Origin: Streptacidiphilus sp. 4-A2 | GTDB lineage: Bacteria; Actinomycetota; Actinomycetes; Streptomycetales; Streptomycetaceae | Reading direction: 5' to 3' | Assembly: GCA_014284505.1 (NCBI GenBank) | Contig: JAAFYY010000001.1 | Location: 3,410,001 to 3,474,000, forward strand | DNA length: 64,000 nt | Part shown: positions 47,180-57,166 of the stretch, one piece after another | Layout: each line of letters begins with the position of its first letter | Numbering within the stretch: position 1 is the stretch's first letter | Notes under the pieces: model-generated | The model's input: only the letters and a program-made list of their open reading frames with translations | Told to the model about the DNA's origin: nothing | Databases searched by the model: none | Position numbers and translations under genes: made by a program

Positions 47180-49406
47180 TCAGACGGTCGGGCGCGGGCG
47201 GCGGAGGTATCTGCCGTGCGGCCCCCGGCCGTGTCTGCCGTGCTTGGCCCAGCTGGTGGTGGAGCCGGCGGCCGGGCTCGGCGAGGAGCTCGGCGAGGGG
47301 CTCGGCGACGCCGCCTGCGGGTCGGGGGCGGTGAACGGGGTCTCGTCCAGGTTCGCCTGGGGCTGCCCGGACATGGCCCCGGTCATCGCCTGGGCCCAGA
47401 CCGGCCCGGCCATGGAGAAGCCGAAGGCGGTGGGGAAGTAGGTGGGGCCCAGCTTGATGCCGTTCAGCGAGGCCAGTGGCGCGGTGGTGTCACTGACCAC
47501 GGTGGAGGCGGAGATCTGCTTGGTGTAGCCGGTGAACCAGACCTGAAGGCTGCTGTTGGTGGTACCGGTCTTGCCGGCGTCCGGCCAGCCGATGTTGCCG
47601 ATGCTGGAGGCGGTCCCGCCGTCCGCGACCACGCTCGCGAGCAGGGTGTTGACGGATTTCGCCGTGGTCGGCGACATCACCTGGCCGCACTGCGGCGCGG
47701 GCGCGCTGAGGATGCGGCCGGTGCTGTCGCTGACCGAGGTGATCGCCAGCGGCTTGCAGTAGCGGCCGTCGGCGGCGAAGGTCGCGTAGACGTTTGCGAT
47801 CTGGAGGGGCGTGTAGGAGTTGACACCGAGCGTCAGCGACTGGACCTGCTGGAGCGGGAACAGCTGGTCCGGGTGCTCGGGATCGAGCGTCGCCTGGTAG
47901 CCGAGCCCGAGTTTCTGGGCCATGTGGACGACATTGCACAGCCCCGCCTTCGCCTCCAGCGGGACGAAGTAGGTGTTCACCGACATCGCCATGGCGGTCT
48001 TCATATTGAACTTGCCCTGCAGGTCGGGGCTGTCGTTCTCGTCCCCCGGGGTCTGCGGGTGCACCGCGCCGGTGCAGTCGGTCATCTGCGGATAGTCGTC
48101 CTGGTAGGGCGCGTTGACCGTGTAGGTCATCGGAATGCCCTGTTCCAGGGCGGCCGCGGCGGTCACCGCCTTGAAGGTGGAGCCGGTGGGGAAGCCGCTG
48201 CCGCCGCCCATGAGCCGGTCGGTGTTGTAGTTGAGGTCGGTCTGGTCGGGGCCGTTGCCGTACGGGCGGCTCTGGGCCATGGCGAGGACCCGGCCGGTGC
48301 CGGGCTGGACCATGGTGATGGCGGTGGCGGCACGGTCCCCGGGGTAGGCGTGCTGGCTGACCGAGGTGTCGGCCGCCTGCTGGCTCTTCGGGTCCAGGGT
48401 GGTGCGGATCTGCAGGCCGCCCCGGCTCCACAGCTCCTCCCGCGCGGACAGGGTCGGCCCGAACTCCGATCCTGGAGGATGAGGTGCTCGACATAGGAGC
48501 AGAAGAAGGCCTCGCCCTGCCGGGCGGTGATGCAGCCCTCCTGCGGCAGGCTCTCCTTCAGCCCCAGGCCGGTCGCCTGGTACAGCACCGCCTGGGCCCG
48601 GGTGATGGTGCCGTATCCGGCCATCGCCGCCAGCACCCGGTTGCGCCGTTGCAGGGCTAGCCGTGGACTGCTGACCGGGTCGTAGGCGGACGGCGACTGC
48701 ACCAGCCCTGCCAGCAAGGCTGCCTGAGGTGCCGTCAACTGTGCCGCATGGACGCTGAAATAGCGTTCGGCGGCCGCCTCCACGCCATAGGCGTGCTCGC
48801 CGAAGAAGGTGATGTTCAGGTAGTCCTCCAGGATCTGATCCTTGGTCAGACTCTCCTCCATCTTGATGGCGTAGCGGAGTTCCTTGATCTTGCGGCCGGT
48901 GGTCTGCCGCTGCGCCTCCAGCACCTTCGCCTGGTCGTCCCCGGCCTCTTCCACAAAGACGTTCTTGACGTATTGCTGGGTCAGCGTCGAACCGCCCTGG
49001 CTGACGGTGCCGGCCCCGGCGTTGGTGGTCAGGGCCCGCAGGGTGCCCTGCAGGTCGATGGCACCGTGCTGGTAGAAGCGGTGGTCCTCGATGTCGATGA
49101 GCGCGCTGCGCATGATCGGCGCGATCTGACCGAGCGGCACAATGGTGCGGTCGCGCGAGTAGACCGAGGCGATGACCCCGCCGTTGGCGTCGTACACGGT
49201 CGACGCCTGGGCGAGAACGGGGGCGACCAGGTCCCCGGGAGCCTGTTGAAGTTGTCGGCCGCGGACTTCGCACTCAGCCCCAGCACTCCGACCACCGGCG
49301 CGCAGATCCCGGCCACCAGGCCGCCCGCCAGCACACTCGCCCCGAGCATGCGCACACCGAGCCCGGCTTTGCGAAGGGCCCCCTGGGTCTGGGGCTTGGA
49401 TGCCAT
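47180..49406 (-). CDS. Class A penicillin-binding protein, second paralogue (frame changes)
   Basis: About 741 aa, of the same layout as the PBP at 39496-41773: short N-terminus, helix LGASVLAGGLVAGICAPVVGVLG, GT51 motifs EDHRFYQHGAID and QGGSTLTQQYVKN, SxxK in TGSTFKAVTA, SVNTYFVPLE, and KTG in DAGKTGTTNSS. Its tail differs: a Pro/Ser run then HGRHGRGPHGRYLRRPRP. Frame changes lie near 49230 and 48468. It is convergent with the RNA-ligase-like gene, 66 bp between stops. Confidence 0.92.
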
Positions 49407-49528
49407 AGCAGGACCATACGTGATGGTATGACTGAATTGTTGTCATTTGAGATCGATGGGAGCGTCCCGTACCCCGGCCCACGCTCCGACCGGGTCCGCC
49501 GGTTGACCCCGCCGCTAGGATCGCGGCC

Positions 49529-50443
49529 ATGTCCATGATCCTCTCGGCCACCGAGACCATTGAAGCGACGCTCCGTCACATCACCATCGGCTATGTCTTT
49601 CCCGACCACGCCGCCGAGGTGGAGGCCGCGGTCCGGCAGCACCTGGCCGACGGCGCATACGACGGCCTGACCGGCCCCGCGCTGTGCGCCGCCGTGACCG
49701 GCCACATGCAGGCCATATCCAACGACAAGCACCTGCGCCTGCTCTGGAACGACGAGCCCGCCGAACTGGACGCCGACCCCGACGCGGACGACACCGCGTA
49801 CTTCGCCGACCTGTGCCGCCGCCACAACTACGGTGTCGCCTGCGTCCGGGTCCTGGAAGGCGGCGTGGGCTACATCGACCTGGACCTGATCGGCCTCGCC
49901 GAACCGGGCCAGCGTGTCTTCGCCGCCGCCATGGAGATCGTCGCCGGGACCAAGGCCCTGATCATCGACACGCGCCGGAACCGGGGCGGATCGCCCGACG
50001 GCGTCGCCCTGTGGTGCAGCTTCCTCTTCCCCGACGGCGAGACCCACCTCAACGACATCTACGTCCGCCGCACCGACACCACGCGCCAGTACTGGACCTC
50101 CGCCCATGTTCCGGGCCCGCGCTACCTGGACCGGCCGGTGTACCTGCTCACCAGCTCCACCACCTTCTCCGGCGGCGAGGACCTGGCCTACAACCTCCAG
50201 GCGCAGGGCCGGGCCACCCTGATCGGCGAGACCACCCGTGGTGGGGCCCATCCGACCGAGTACTACCGGATCGACCCGCACCTGACCGTGACCGTCCCGA
50301 CGGCCCGGGCCATCAACCCGGTCACCGGCACCAACTGGGAGGGCGTCGGGGTGGTCCCCGACATCGCCGTCACCGCCGACGAGGCCCTGGACACCGCCCT
50401 CGCCCTGGCCGCCGACGCGCCGGAACCGGCACTCACCCGGTAG
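49529..50443 (+). CDS. S41-family peptidase (tail-specific protease-like)
   Basis: Intact, 304 aa. The N-terminal helical domain (IEATLRHITIGYVFPDHAAEVEAAVRQHL) matches IRBP/tricorn-type S41 proteins. Core: ALIIDTRRNRGGSPDG, then VYLLTSSTTFSGGEDLAYNLQ with the catalytic Ser region, and LIGETTRGGAHPTEYYRID. There is no signal peptide and no PDZ domain. Substrate unknown. Confidence 0.88.
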   Translation: MSMILSATETIEATLRHITIGYVFPDHAAEVEAAVRQHLADGAYDGLTGPALCAAVTGHMQAISNDKHLRLLWNDEPAELDADPDADDTAYFADLCRRHNYGVACVRVLEGGVGYIDLDLIGLAEPGQRVFAAAMEIVAGTKALIIDTRRNRGGSPDGVALWCSFLFPDGETHLNDIYVRRTDTTRQYWTSAHVPGPRYLDRPVYLLTSSTTFSGGEDLAYNLQAQGRATLIGETTRGGAHPTEYYRIDPHLTVTVPTARAINPVTGTNWEGVGVVPDIAVTADEALDTALALAADAPEPALTR

Positions 50444-50480
50444 CGCGGGCGATCAGGCACCCCGGACGGCCCGCTCCCCC

Positions 50481-50540
50481 ACCGGAGCGGACCGGACCAG
50501 GCCGGAGCGGGCCGGAGCGGGCCGGACCAGGCCGGAGCGG
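50481..50540. repeat. Six 10-base tandem repeat units (GC-rich)
   Basis: Units ACCGGAGCGG, ACCGGACCAG, GCCGGAGCGG, GCCGGAGCGG, GCCGGACCAG and GCCGGAGCGG. The array lies 37 bp after the S41 stop and 73 bp before the next start. Confidence 0.8.
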
Positions 50541-50613
50541 GCCCAATATGACGACCGGTCACAAAACTGCCGAATGGCCGTGCCGCAGCGACCGGCCTGC
50601 GAAATAATCCCCC

Positions 50614-51538
50614 GTGAATCAGACCCCCGGACGTCACACCCGCCGCGCCCCGCTGCTCCGCAGGGGCGCCGCCATCGTGGCCGCGGCCGCGGTGGGCGTC
50701 GGCCTGCTGGGCACCGCCGCCCAGGCGGCCACCACGCCGGCCGGCACCACCCCGGTCTCCGGCTACACCGTCGTCAGCGGCGACACCCTCTCCGGCATCG
50801 CTGTCAAGGAACATGTCCCCGGCGGCTGGAGCGCGCTCGCCCAGGACAACCACATTGGCTCCCCCTACACCATAAGGCCAGGTGAGCGGCTCACCCTGCC
50901 CGTCGGCTCCTATATCACCGGCAGCGCCCCCGCCTCCCCGTTCCCGGTCCCGGCGGCCGTCGGCAGGGCCACCCAGGTGATCACCGTCAAGGCCCGCGGC
51001 ACCGACGCCACCGTGCAGCTCTGGCAGAAGTCCGGCAGCACCTGGACCTCGATCTACACCACCGTCAACGCCCGGGTCGGCGCCAACGGGGTCACCAACG
51101 GCGCCACCCGCGTCCAGAACACCAACACCACCCCCACCGGCAGCTACACCATCACCCAGGGCTTCGGCGTCGGCGCCAACCCCGGCACCAGAATGCCGTA
51201 CCACGTGGTCACCAGCCAGGACTGGTGGGACGAGGATCCGGCCTCGCACTGGTACAACCAGATGCGCACGGCCTCCCAGGGCGGCTTCCCGCTCACCCAG
51301 AACGGCCCCGACGGCAGCGAGCAGCTCGCCGACTACCCCGTCCAGTACCACAACGCCCTGGTCGTCAACTTCAACATGGACCCGGCCGTCCCCGGCCGCC
51401 GGCGCCGGGATCTTCCTGCACGACCTCGGCCCCGAACACGGCCCCACGGCCGGCTGCGTGGCCGTCCCCGAGGTCACCATGACCCGCATCATGCGCTGGA
51501 TCGACCCGGCCGACCACCCGGTGATCGCCATCGGATAG
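50614..51538 (+). CDS. Exported LysM protein with L,D-transpeptidase domain (one frame change)
   Basis: About 308 aa from GTG 50614. Signal peptide (GAAIVAAAAVGVGLLGTAAQA), then a LysM-type repeat (YTVVSGDTLSGIAVKEHVPGGWSALAQDN...PYTIRPGERL), then an L,D-transpeptidase (YkuD) domain with VNFNMDP and the catalytic HDLGPEHGPTAGCVAVP (His and Cys). The frame changes near 51400. It is a secreted cell-wall enzyme anchored to peptidoglycan by LysM. Confidence 0.87.
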
Positions 51539-51618
51539 CAGTGCCGGTCGCCCCAGGCCGCAGGGGCCGGCCCGGGTGCGACCGGCCCCCGCCCGCCCGG
51601 CTCGGGGCGGCGGGTCTG

Positions 51619-51872
51619 TCACGTCTGCTCGCGGAAGTGGACCAGGATCCGCCCCTCGTTGCCCGGGCCGCCTCGTGCCGCAGATAGAGCTTTCTGATGT
51701 GCTTCTGGTCGAGGAAGGCGAGCACCCGCCGCTTCAGCTGCCCTGTTCCCTTGCCCGGGATGATCTCGACGACGGCTTCGCCGGAGCGTGCGGAGGTGAA
51801 CAGGAACTGCCGCAGGGCGAGTTCGATGTCACGGTTGTTGCGGTAGATCGGATGCAGGTCCAGGCTCAGCAT
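51619..51872 (-). CDS. Smr-domain protein (small, one frame change)
   Basis: About 85 aa. LSLDLHPIYRNNRDIELALRQFL (LDLH motif) and VVEIIPGKGTGQLKRRVLAFL (GxG motif) identify an Smr domain, seen at the C-terminus of MutS2 and as stand-alone nucleases. A frame change near 51672 restores GRILVHFREQT at the end. Probable role in nucleic-acid nicking or ribosome rescue. Confidence 0.8.
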
Positions 51873-52135
51873 CCGGCATCGCCGCCGGTCACGGCACCGG
51901 CGGGAGCGGGCTGTCGGTCGTCGTTCACCCGTGGCACGATAGCCCCGCCCGACCGCACCGCGCCAGCAACCAGGGTGGCCGCCCGCCACCGGATCCAGCA
52001 ACGGCCGCTGGAGAAAGTCGAACAGACGCCGCGTCAGATATATATTTCGGCGCGCACGCGTCTCCCGCTCGGCGGGCTCCCGGCGGTACAGCCGGGCGCC
52101 GGTGCCCGGCGACCAGGTCCGGCTCGCAGACGCCC

Positions 52136-53630
52136 TCAGGCCTGCGGACGAACCGCCGCGGCGGTGGGCCGCTGGGTGTACGCCCAGACGGCGCGGCGGC
52201 GAGCGAGGCGAGGGCGATCACCCACAGGACCGTGTGGAGCCCCCGGAGAACGGGTGGACGGCGGTGACCAGCGTGCCGAAGGCGGCGACGCCGACCGCCG
52301 ATCCGGACTGCCGGGCGGTGTTGAGCGCGGCCGCGGCGATGCCCGCGCGGGCCTTGTCCACGGTGCCCAGGGCCGGGGCGGTGGCCGCCGGGAGATGAAC
52401 CCGCCGGCCAGTCCGATCGCCACCATCGGCCCGAGCGCCAGCCAGTACGGCGAGGTACGGGTGGCGCTGAGCAGTCCCAGCGCCCGAACGCGTAGACGCC
52501 GAAGGCCACGCACATGGACCAGCGCGGACCGAACGCCCGCGCCACCCGGGCCGAACGAAGCCGCCGACGGCGACGGTCGCGGTCAGCGGCAGCAGCGCCA
52601 GCCCCGCCTGGAGCGGTGACCAGCCGCGGACCTGCTGGAAGTAGAGGCCACTGACAAACAGCAGGCCGTAGAAGACCAGCGCCGAGGTCGCGGAGACCAC
52701 CGTGGAACCCGCGAACACCCGGCCCCGGAACAGCGACAGCGGGAGCATCGGGTGCGGACTGCGGGCCTCGGCGAACAGGAAGGCCACCGCGGCCCCGGCG
52801 GCGACGGCCAGGGCCGTGCACAACAGCGGCGTACTCCAGTCGCGGCCCTGGATGAGGGCGGCGATCAGCAGGCCGAGCGCGACCACCGCGGTCAGCTGTC
52901 CGACCAGGTCCAGACGTCGCACCGGGGACGCGGCGGCTGCCCCGGGGCCGACCGCGCCAGCCAGGCCCCGACGAGTCCGATCGGCACATTGACGAAGAAG
53001 ATGCTGCGCCAGCCGAGCCAGTCGATCAGGCCGCCGCCGATCAGCCCGGCGGCCATGGCGACCCCGCCGAGCGACATCCAGATCCCGATCGCCCGGGCCC
53101 GGGTTTCCGGCTCCGGATGAGCCTGGTTGATCATCTTCAGGGCGGCCGGGACGAGCAGCGCCGCGCCGACGCCCTGCACCGCGCGTCCGGCGGTCAGCAA
53201 CGGCAGGCCGGTCGCCAGGCCGCAGCCGGCGGACGCGGCGGTGAACAGCAGCAGGCCCGAAAGGTAGGCCCGGCGGGCGCCCCAGCGGTCGGCGAGGGTA
53301 CCGCCGGTCAGCAGCAGCCCGGCGAATGCCAGCGTGTAGGCGTTCACCACCCATTGCAGGCCGTCGATGCCGGTGCCGAGGCTGCCGGAGATGCTGTTCA
53401 GCGCGACATTCACAATCGACGCGTCCAGCAGGACCATCACATAGCTGACACCGGTCGCCGCCAGCCCGGCGCCGCAGCCCGGCCGTGCCTGTCCCGCCGG
53501 TGCGTACTGGTTCCGTGGCGGGCAGGGCCGGTGCTGCGGGCAGGGCCGGTCTGATGGTCTGGGCTGGTCTGGTGGTCTGGGCTGGTGCTGGGGTCTGGGC
53601 CGGTCCGGTGGTCAGGGCTCGCTCACTCAT
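52136..53630 (-). CDS. EmrB/QacA-type MFS drug exporter (frame changes)
   Basis: About 495 aa. A 14-helix DHA2-type pattern: VMVLLDASIVNVALNSIS (motif D1), GGTLADRWGARRAYLSGLLLF (motif A), GRAVQGVGAALLVPAALKMI, and SLGGVAMAAGLIGGGLIDWLGWRSIFFVNVPIG (motif C). Frame changes lie near 53470, 52935, 52560, 52490, 52395 and 52235. The N-terminus has a PAQT repeat, encoded by short direct repeats at 53550-53620. Divergent from an ArsR regulator with a palindrome between. Confidence 0.85.
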
Positions 53631-53651
53631 GCCCCGACCCTGGCAGCGAAC

Positions 53652-53673
53652 CACTTCCACGCCGGTGGAAGTG
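53652..53673. promoter_or_regulatory. Perfect palindrome with arms CACTTCCAC / GTGGAAGTG
   Basis: 9-base arms with a 4-base spacer (GCCG), in the 64-bp gap between the divergent MFS and ArsR-type genes. Very likely the operator of the regulator encoded to the right. Full length 22 bases. Confidence 0.75.
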
Positions 53674-53694
53674 TGCCCGGGTGACAATGGCCGC

Positions 53695-54452
53695 ATGACC
53701 TCACCCGCGCGTGTCGGCGAACCGGACATCGCCGTGTGGCCGGGCTGTTCGCCAACAGCACCCGTGCCCGCATCCTGATGGCGCTGGCCGGGGGCCGGAG
53801 CCTGCCCGCGAGCGTGCTGGCGGAGCACGGGGGTCACCCCCCAGGCCGCCAGCACCCAGCTGAACCGGCTCAGCGCGGGCGGACTGATCACCGTCCGGCA
53901 GTCGGGGCGCAACCGCTACTACGAACTCGCCGACCGCCGGATCGCCGAGCTGCTGGAGAGCCTGGCCGCGCTCGCCCCCGCCCAGCCGGTGGCGCGCACG
54001 CTCCGCGCCACCAGCCGTACCGAGGCGCTGCGCCGGGCACGTATCTGCTACGACCACGCCGCCGGGCAGCTCGGGTCACCATCACCGAGGCCCTGCTGCG
54101 CAGCGGCGCGCTGGCCCCCGCCGGCAGCACGGAACAGGCGGCGGACGCGGAGCACCCCTACCGGCTCGGCCCGGCCGCGATCCCGGTGCTGACCGGTCTC
54201 GGAGTGCCGCGGAGCCGCCTCGCGGACGACCAGCGGCGTCCGCTGCTGCGCTTCTGCCTGGACTGGAGCGAGCAGCGGCATCATCTCGCCGGACGCCTCG
54301 GCGCGGATCTGCTCGACGCCTTCACCACCGCCGGGTGGATCACCCGCGCGCCCAACACCCGTGCCCTGCGCCTGACCCCGGCCGGCGAGGACGCGCTGGC
54401 CCGTCAACTGAGCCTGGACGGGACCGACATCGCGCCCGCCGCGCAGCCGTAG
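53695..54452 (+). CDS. ArsR-type winged-helix regulator (two frame changes)
   Basis: About 251 aa. After a change near 53742, AGLFANSTRARILMALAGGRSLPASVLAEHGGVTP and TQLNRLSAGGLITVRQSGRNRYYELADRRIAELLESLAALAP form an ArsR winged helix. A further change near 54075 leads to a C-terminal part with VPRSRLADDQRRPLLRFCLDWSEQRHHLAGRLGADLLDAF. The length and Cys-containing second half resemble the CmtR/DUF-type ArsR proteins of actinobacteria. Probable repressor of the divergent exporter. Confidence 0.82.
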
Positions 54453-54541
54453 CCCACTCCGTCCGGCTGCCGCAGGTCGGTCGCCGGGCGGCGGTGTGCC
54501 AGGATTCCGGGGTCCGTCCGCTCTCCTGGAAGGCGCACCCG

Positions 54542-55320
54542 ATGCGTTCCGTCCCGCTCCCGGCTCCCGCCGGACCGCTCCACGCAACGGCGGAGCGCAC
54601 GCTCGCCGTGGAGCGCCACGCCCGGGTGGAGGACGGGGCCTGCCGCCATCTGCTGGTGTGGCGGGCCGGGCCCGGCTGGCGGATGCTCAGCAGCGGGGTG
54701 CTCGGCGGCGGGCTCGGCCCCCGGGGCTGGGTGCTCAACGCGCAGGTGCGGCCCGGGTACAGCCGGATGGATCCGCAGCAGCACCTGGAGGAGCTGGCCC
54801 GCGCGGCCGGGCTGTCCGGCCCCGGGGTGGGCCTGATGACCGCCGCCCAGGTGGACGCCCACGCCCGGGTCCAGGACTCGGGTGCGGTGGCGCTGGTGAC
54901 CGCTGGGATAGGCGTCCCGACCTGGGCGGCGAGCCCGGCCGAGGGCAGCTGCGCCGCGCCGGCCGCCGGGACCGTCAACATCGTCGTCGCCGTACCCGCG
55001 CCACTGGCCGACGCCGCCTGGCCAACTGCCTGGCCACGGCCACCGAGGCCAAGGTGCAGGCTCTGCTCGACGCCGGCTACGACTGCTCCGGGACGCCCTC
55101 GGACGCGGTCTGCGTGGCGGCCCGGGAGCCCCGGCCCGGCGAGCTGGTGGAACCCTTCGGCGGTCCGCGGTCGCTGTGGGGCGCGCGGCTGGCCCGGGCG
55201 GTCTACCGGGCGGTCCGCGCCACCGCCGAGGCGGACGCACGGCAGCGCCGCGACGGCCGTCCGGACGAGCATCCGGCGACCCTGCCCGGCTGCGTGACCA
55301 GGCCCGGACCGGCCGGCTGA
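54542..55320 (+). CDS. cbiZ: CbiZ-type adenosylcobinamide amidohydrolase (one frame change)
   Basis: About 259 aa. GTVNIVVAVPAPLADAA, then, after a change near 55018, LANCLATATEAKVQALLDAGYDC and SGTPSDAVCVAA are the conserved CbiZ core; an N-terminal WRMLSSGVLGGGLGPRGWVLNAQV matches too. The enzyme cleaves aminopropanol from adenosylcobinamide in corrinoid salvage. No other cobalamin gene and no cobalamin riboswitch was seen here. Confidence 0.85.
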
Positions 55321-55478
55321 GCACGTCCCCGGCCCGGTGCGACGGCAACCGGATCCGGGCCGGCCGCACCACCCCAGACCGACCGCACCGCGGACCGCGC
55401 TCCGGAACGGGCGTGCCCGGCTCCGGACCGCCCGGAATCCCGTTGCGGTCACCACCGGGCGGATGCGATGATCGGCGG

Positions 55479-56030
55479 ATGAAGCACACCATCAGGAACG
55501 TCCGCCACGAGGACTGGAAGAAGGCCAAGGACCTGCGGCTGGACGCGCTCCGCGATCCGGTCGCCCACCTCGCCTTCCTGGAGACCTACGAGCGGGCCGC
55601 CGCCCAGCCCGACGACTACTGGCAGAGCCGGGCCGCCAGGTCCGGCGAGGGCATCTCCTCGCGGCAGTTCGTGGCCGAGGCCGAGGACGGCTCCTGGCTG
55701 GGCTCGGTCTCCGTGCTGGTCGAACTGCCCGGCGCCGAGGATGTCTTCGGCGGTGCCCCGGAGCTGCCCCAGACCCATGTCGTAGGGGTCTTCGTCCGGC
55801 CCGGGGCGCGCGGCACCGGCCTGGCCGGGGAGCTGTTCCGGGCGGCGCTGGACTGGTCGTGGTCGCTCACCGAGCCGCGGATCGAGCGGGTCCGGCTCTA
55901 TGTGCACGAGGACAACGCCCGGGCGGAGGCGCTCTACCGCAAGGCCGGCTTCCGGCGCACCGGGGTCACCATCCCGTTCCCGACCGACACCACCCAGATC
56001 GAGAACGAACTCGCCGTCGACCGGCCCTGA
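55479..56030 (+). CDS. GNAT-family N-acetyltransferase
   Basis: Intact, 183 aa. Acetyl-CoA loop VVGVFVRPGARGTGLAGELFRAAL, and LYVHEDNARAEALYRKAGFRRTG at the C-terminus. ATG 55479 with GGCGGA upstream. Substrate unknown. A terminator hairpin follows. Confidence 0.88.
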   Translation: MKHTIRNVRHEDWKKAKDLRLDALRDPVAHLAFLETYERAAAQPDDYWQSRAARSGEGISSRQFVAEAEDGSWLGSVSVLVELPGAEDVFGGAPELPQTHVVGVFVRPGARGTGLAGELFRAALDWSWSLTEPRIERVRLYVHEDNARAEALYRKAGFRRTGVTIPFPTDTTQIENELAVDRP

Positions 56031-56054
56031 GCCTGCGGCGGGACAGCGGAAACC

Positions 56055-56086
56055 CGGGGCGGGCCAGATTCCGAGGGCCCGCCCCG
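56055..56086. terminator. Bidirectional hairpin terminator
   Basis: Perfect 11-base arms CGGGGCGGGCC and GGCCCGCCCCG with a 10-base loop, followed by CTTTT on the right. It lies between convergent genes (GNAT ending 56030, exported protein ending 56136). Confidence 0.7.
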
Positions 56087-56135
56087 AGCGCTTTTCCCAG
56101 GATTCGGAGGTGCCCGGCCCCGGAGATGCGCAGCC

Positions 56136-56728
56136 TCAGATGTTCACATAGGTGTCCGGGCTGTAGACCTCACTGAAGTTCGTCTGGCCGGGGTCGTAGA
56201 TGCTGCCTATCGCGGTCGAAATGTAGTACCCGGCCGTGAACGGATAGCTGGCGACCGCATTCACCAGGATGGTGTTGTAGGCGGTGTTCGAGCTGGATGT
56301 GAGAATGGGGCCGTAGGGCTGGTAGATACCCACGGCTATGGTGAGCTCGTCACGACCCGGTGCATTCCGCTTCCGCGGTCGCCTCGACGGCCTCACCGTA
56401 CGATCCGCCCTCGGCGAAGAAAGGGTTGTAGACGGTGAGGGTGCAGTTGATGGTGGTGTCCGGGCTGTCCTCGGCCGAGCGGACCGCCGAGAAGCGCACC
56501 GCCCCGGCCCGGCGACAGCGGTCCTGGCCCCGGCCGGAATGGTGATCGTCTCCCGGTAGGCCACGCGGCGGTGGCCGGGGCCAGCCGCGCGGACGCGTGG
56601 CGCGGGCGTGGTGGCGGCCTGCGCGGTGACGGGCTCAGCGCCCCCACTCCGGCGGCGGCCAGCACCAGCGCGGCGCCGCCGCCCAGTGCCCTGCGGAGCT
56701 GCTGCGCATGTGCTCGTTCTCTGGTCAT
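56136..56728 (-). CDS. Small exported protein, unknown function (frame changes)
   Basis: About 195 aa. Signal peptide (RRALGGGAALVLAAAGVGALS, cut near VTAQA). The mature part needs frame changes near 56630, 56510 and 56370; it includes TINCTLTVYNPFFAEGGSYGEAVEATA and a C-terminal ELTIAVGIYQPYGPILTSSSNTAYN... ending DTYVNI. Tyr, Asn and Thr are frequent, as in secreted beta proteins. No family recognised. Confidence 0.6.
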
Positions 56729-57147
56729 GAAACTCCCCCTCTGCTGACATGACGTACTGCCAGGATTTGCTGACAGGACGCGTGCGGGCTGATCTGCCGC
56801 GCTCCGGCCCGGCCGGAAAGGTGTCCGGCCGGGAGCGAGGAAATTCCCCGGCCCCTGGGAGCGGAAATTGTGCAGTCCGTCCTCCGGGCCGACGGGGGAA
56901 GTACCGGCTCGAAAGAAATTCCTGAAGGTACCCGTGCGCCGAACTCCCGGCCTCCCTGCCGTCGGCGGCGGATACCGCTCCCCCTTCGCGGTGATTCCGC
57001 GGCAACTGCCACCATGCTGCGCCGCACACTGTTCAGCGTCAACCGGAAAGGCCCGAGATTTCTGAATATGCCGAACTGTGAATCGCCCGGGGAATATCCG
57101 GGGCCACGCCCGCCCCACGACGGCGCCCGTGCCAGCGCAGTCCCAGG
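56729..57147. other. Intergenic region upstream of the exported-protein gene
   Basis: About 420 bp with AT-rich patches (for example GAATATCCGG near 57092). It must carry the leftward promoter for the exported protein. Several open frames cross it but none has a protein-like composition. Nothing else recognised. Confidence 0.4.
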
Positions 57148-57166
57148 CTCCGCCGGTCCGGCGGAG
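57148..57166 (-). terminator. Hairpin directly after the DUF3533 stop
   Basis: Perfect arms CTCCGCCGG and CCGGCGGAG around a single T, immediately downstream of the stop codon at 57167-57169. The 9-base arms with a one-base centre can still fold with a small loop. Confidence 0.6.

Noticed and set aside
54453-54541. Cobalamin riboswitch before cbiZ
   Set aside because: Only 89 bp are available and no B12-box-like sequence was found.
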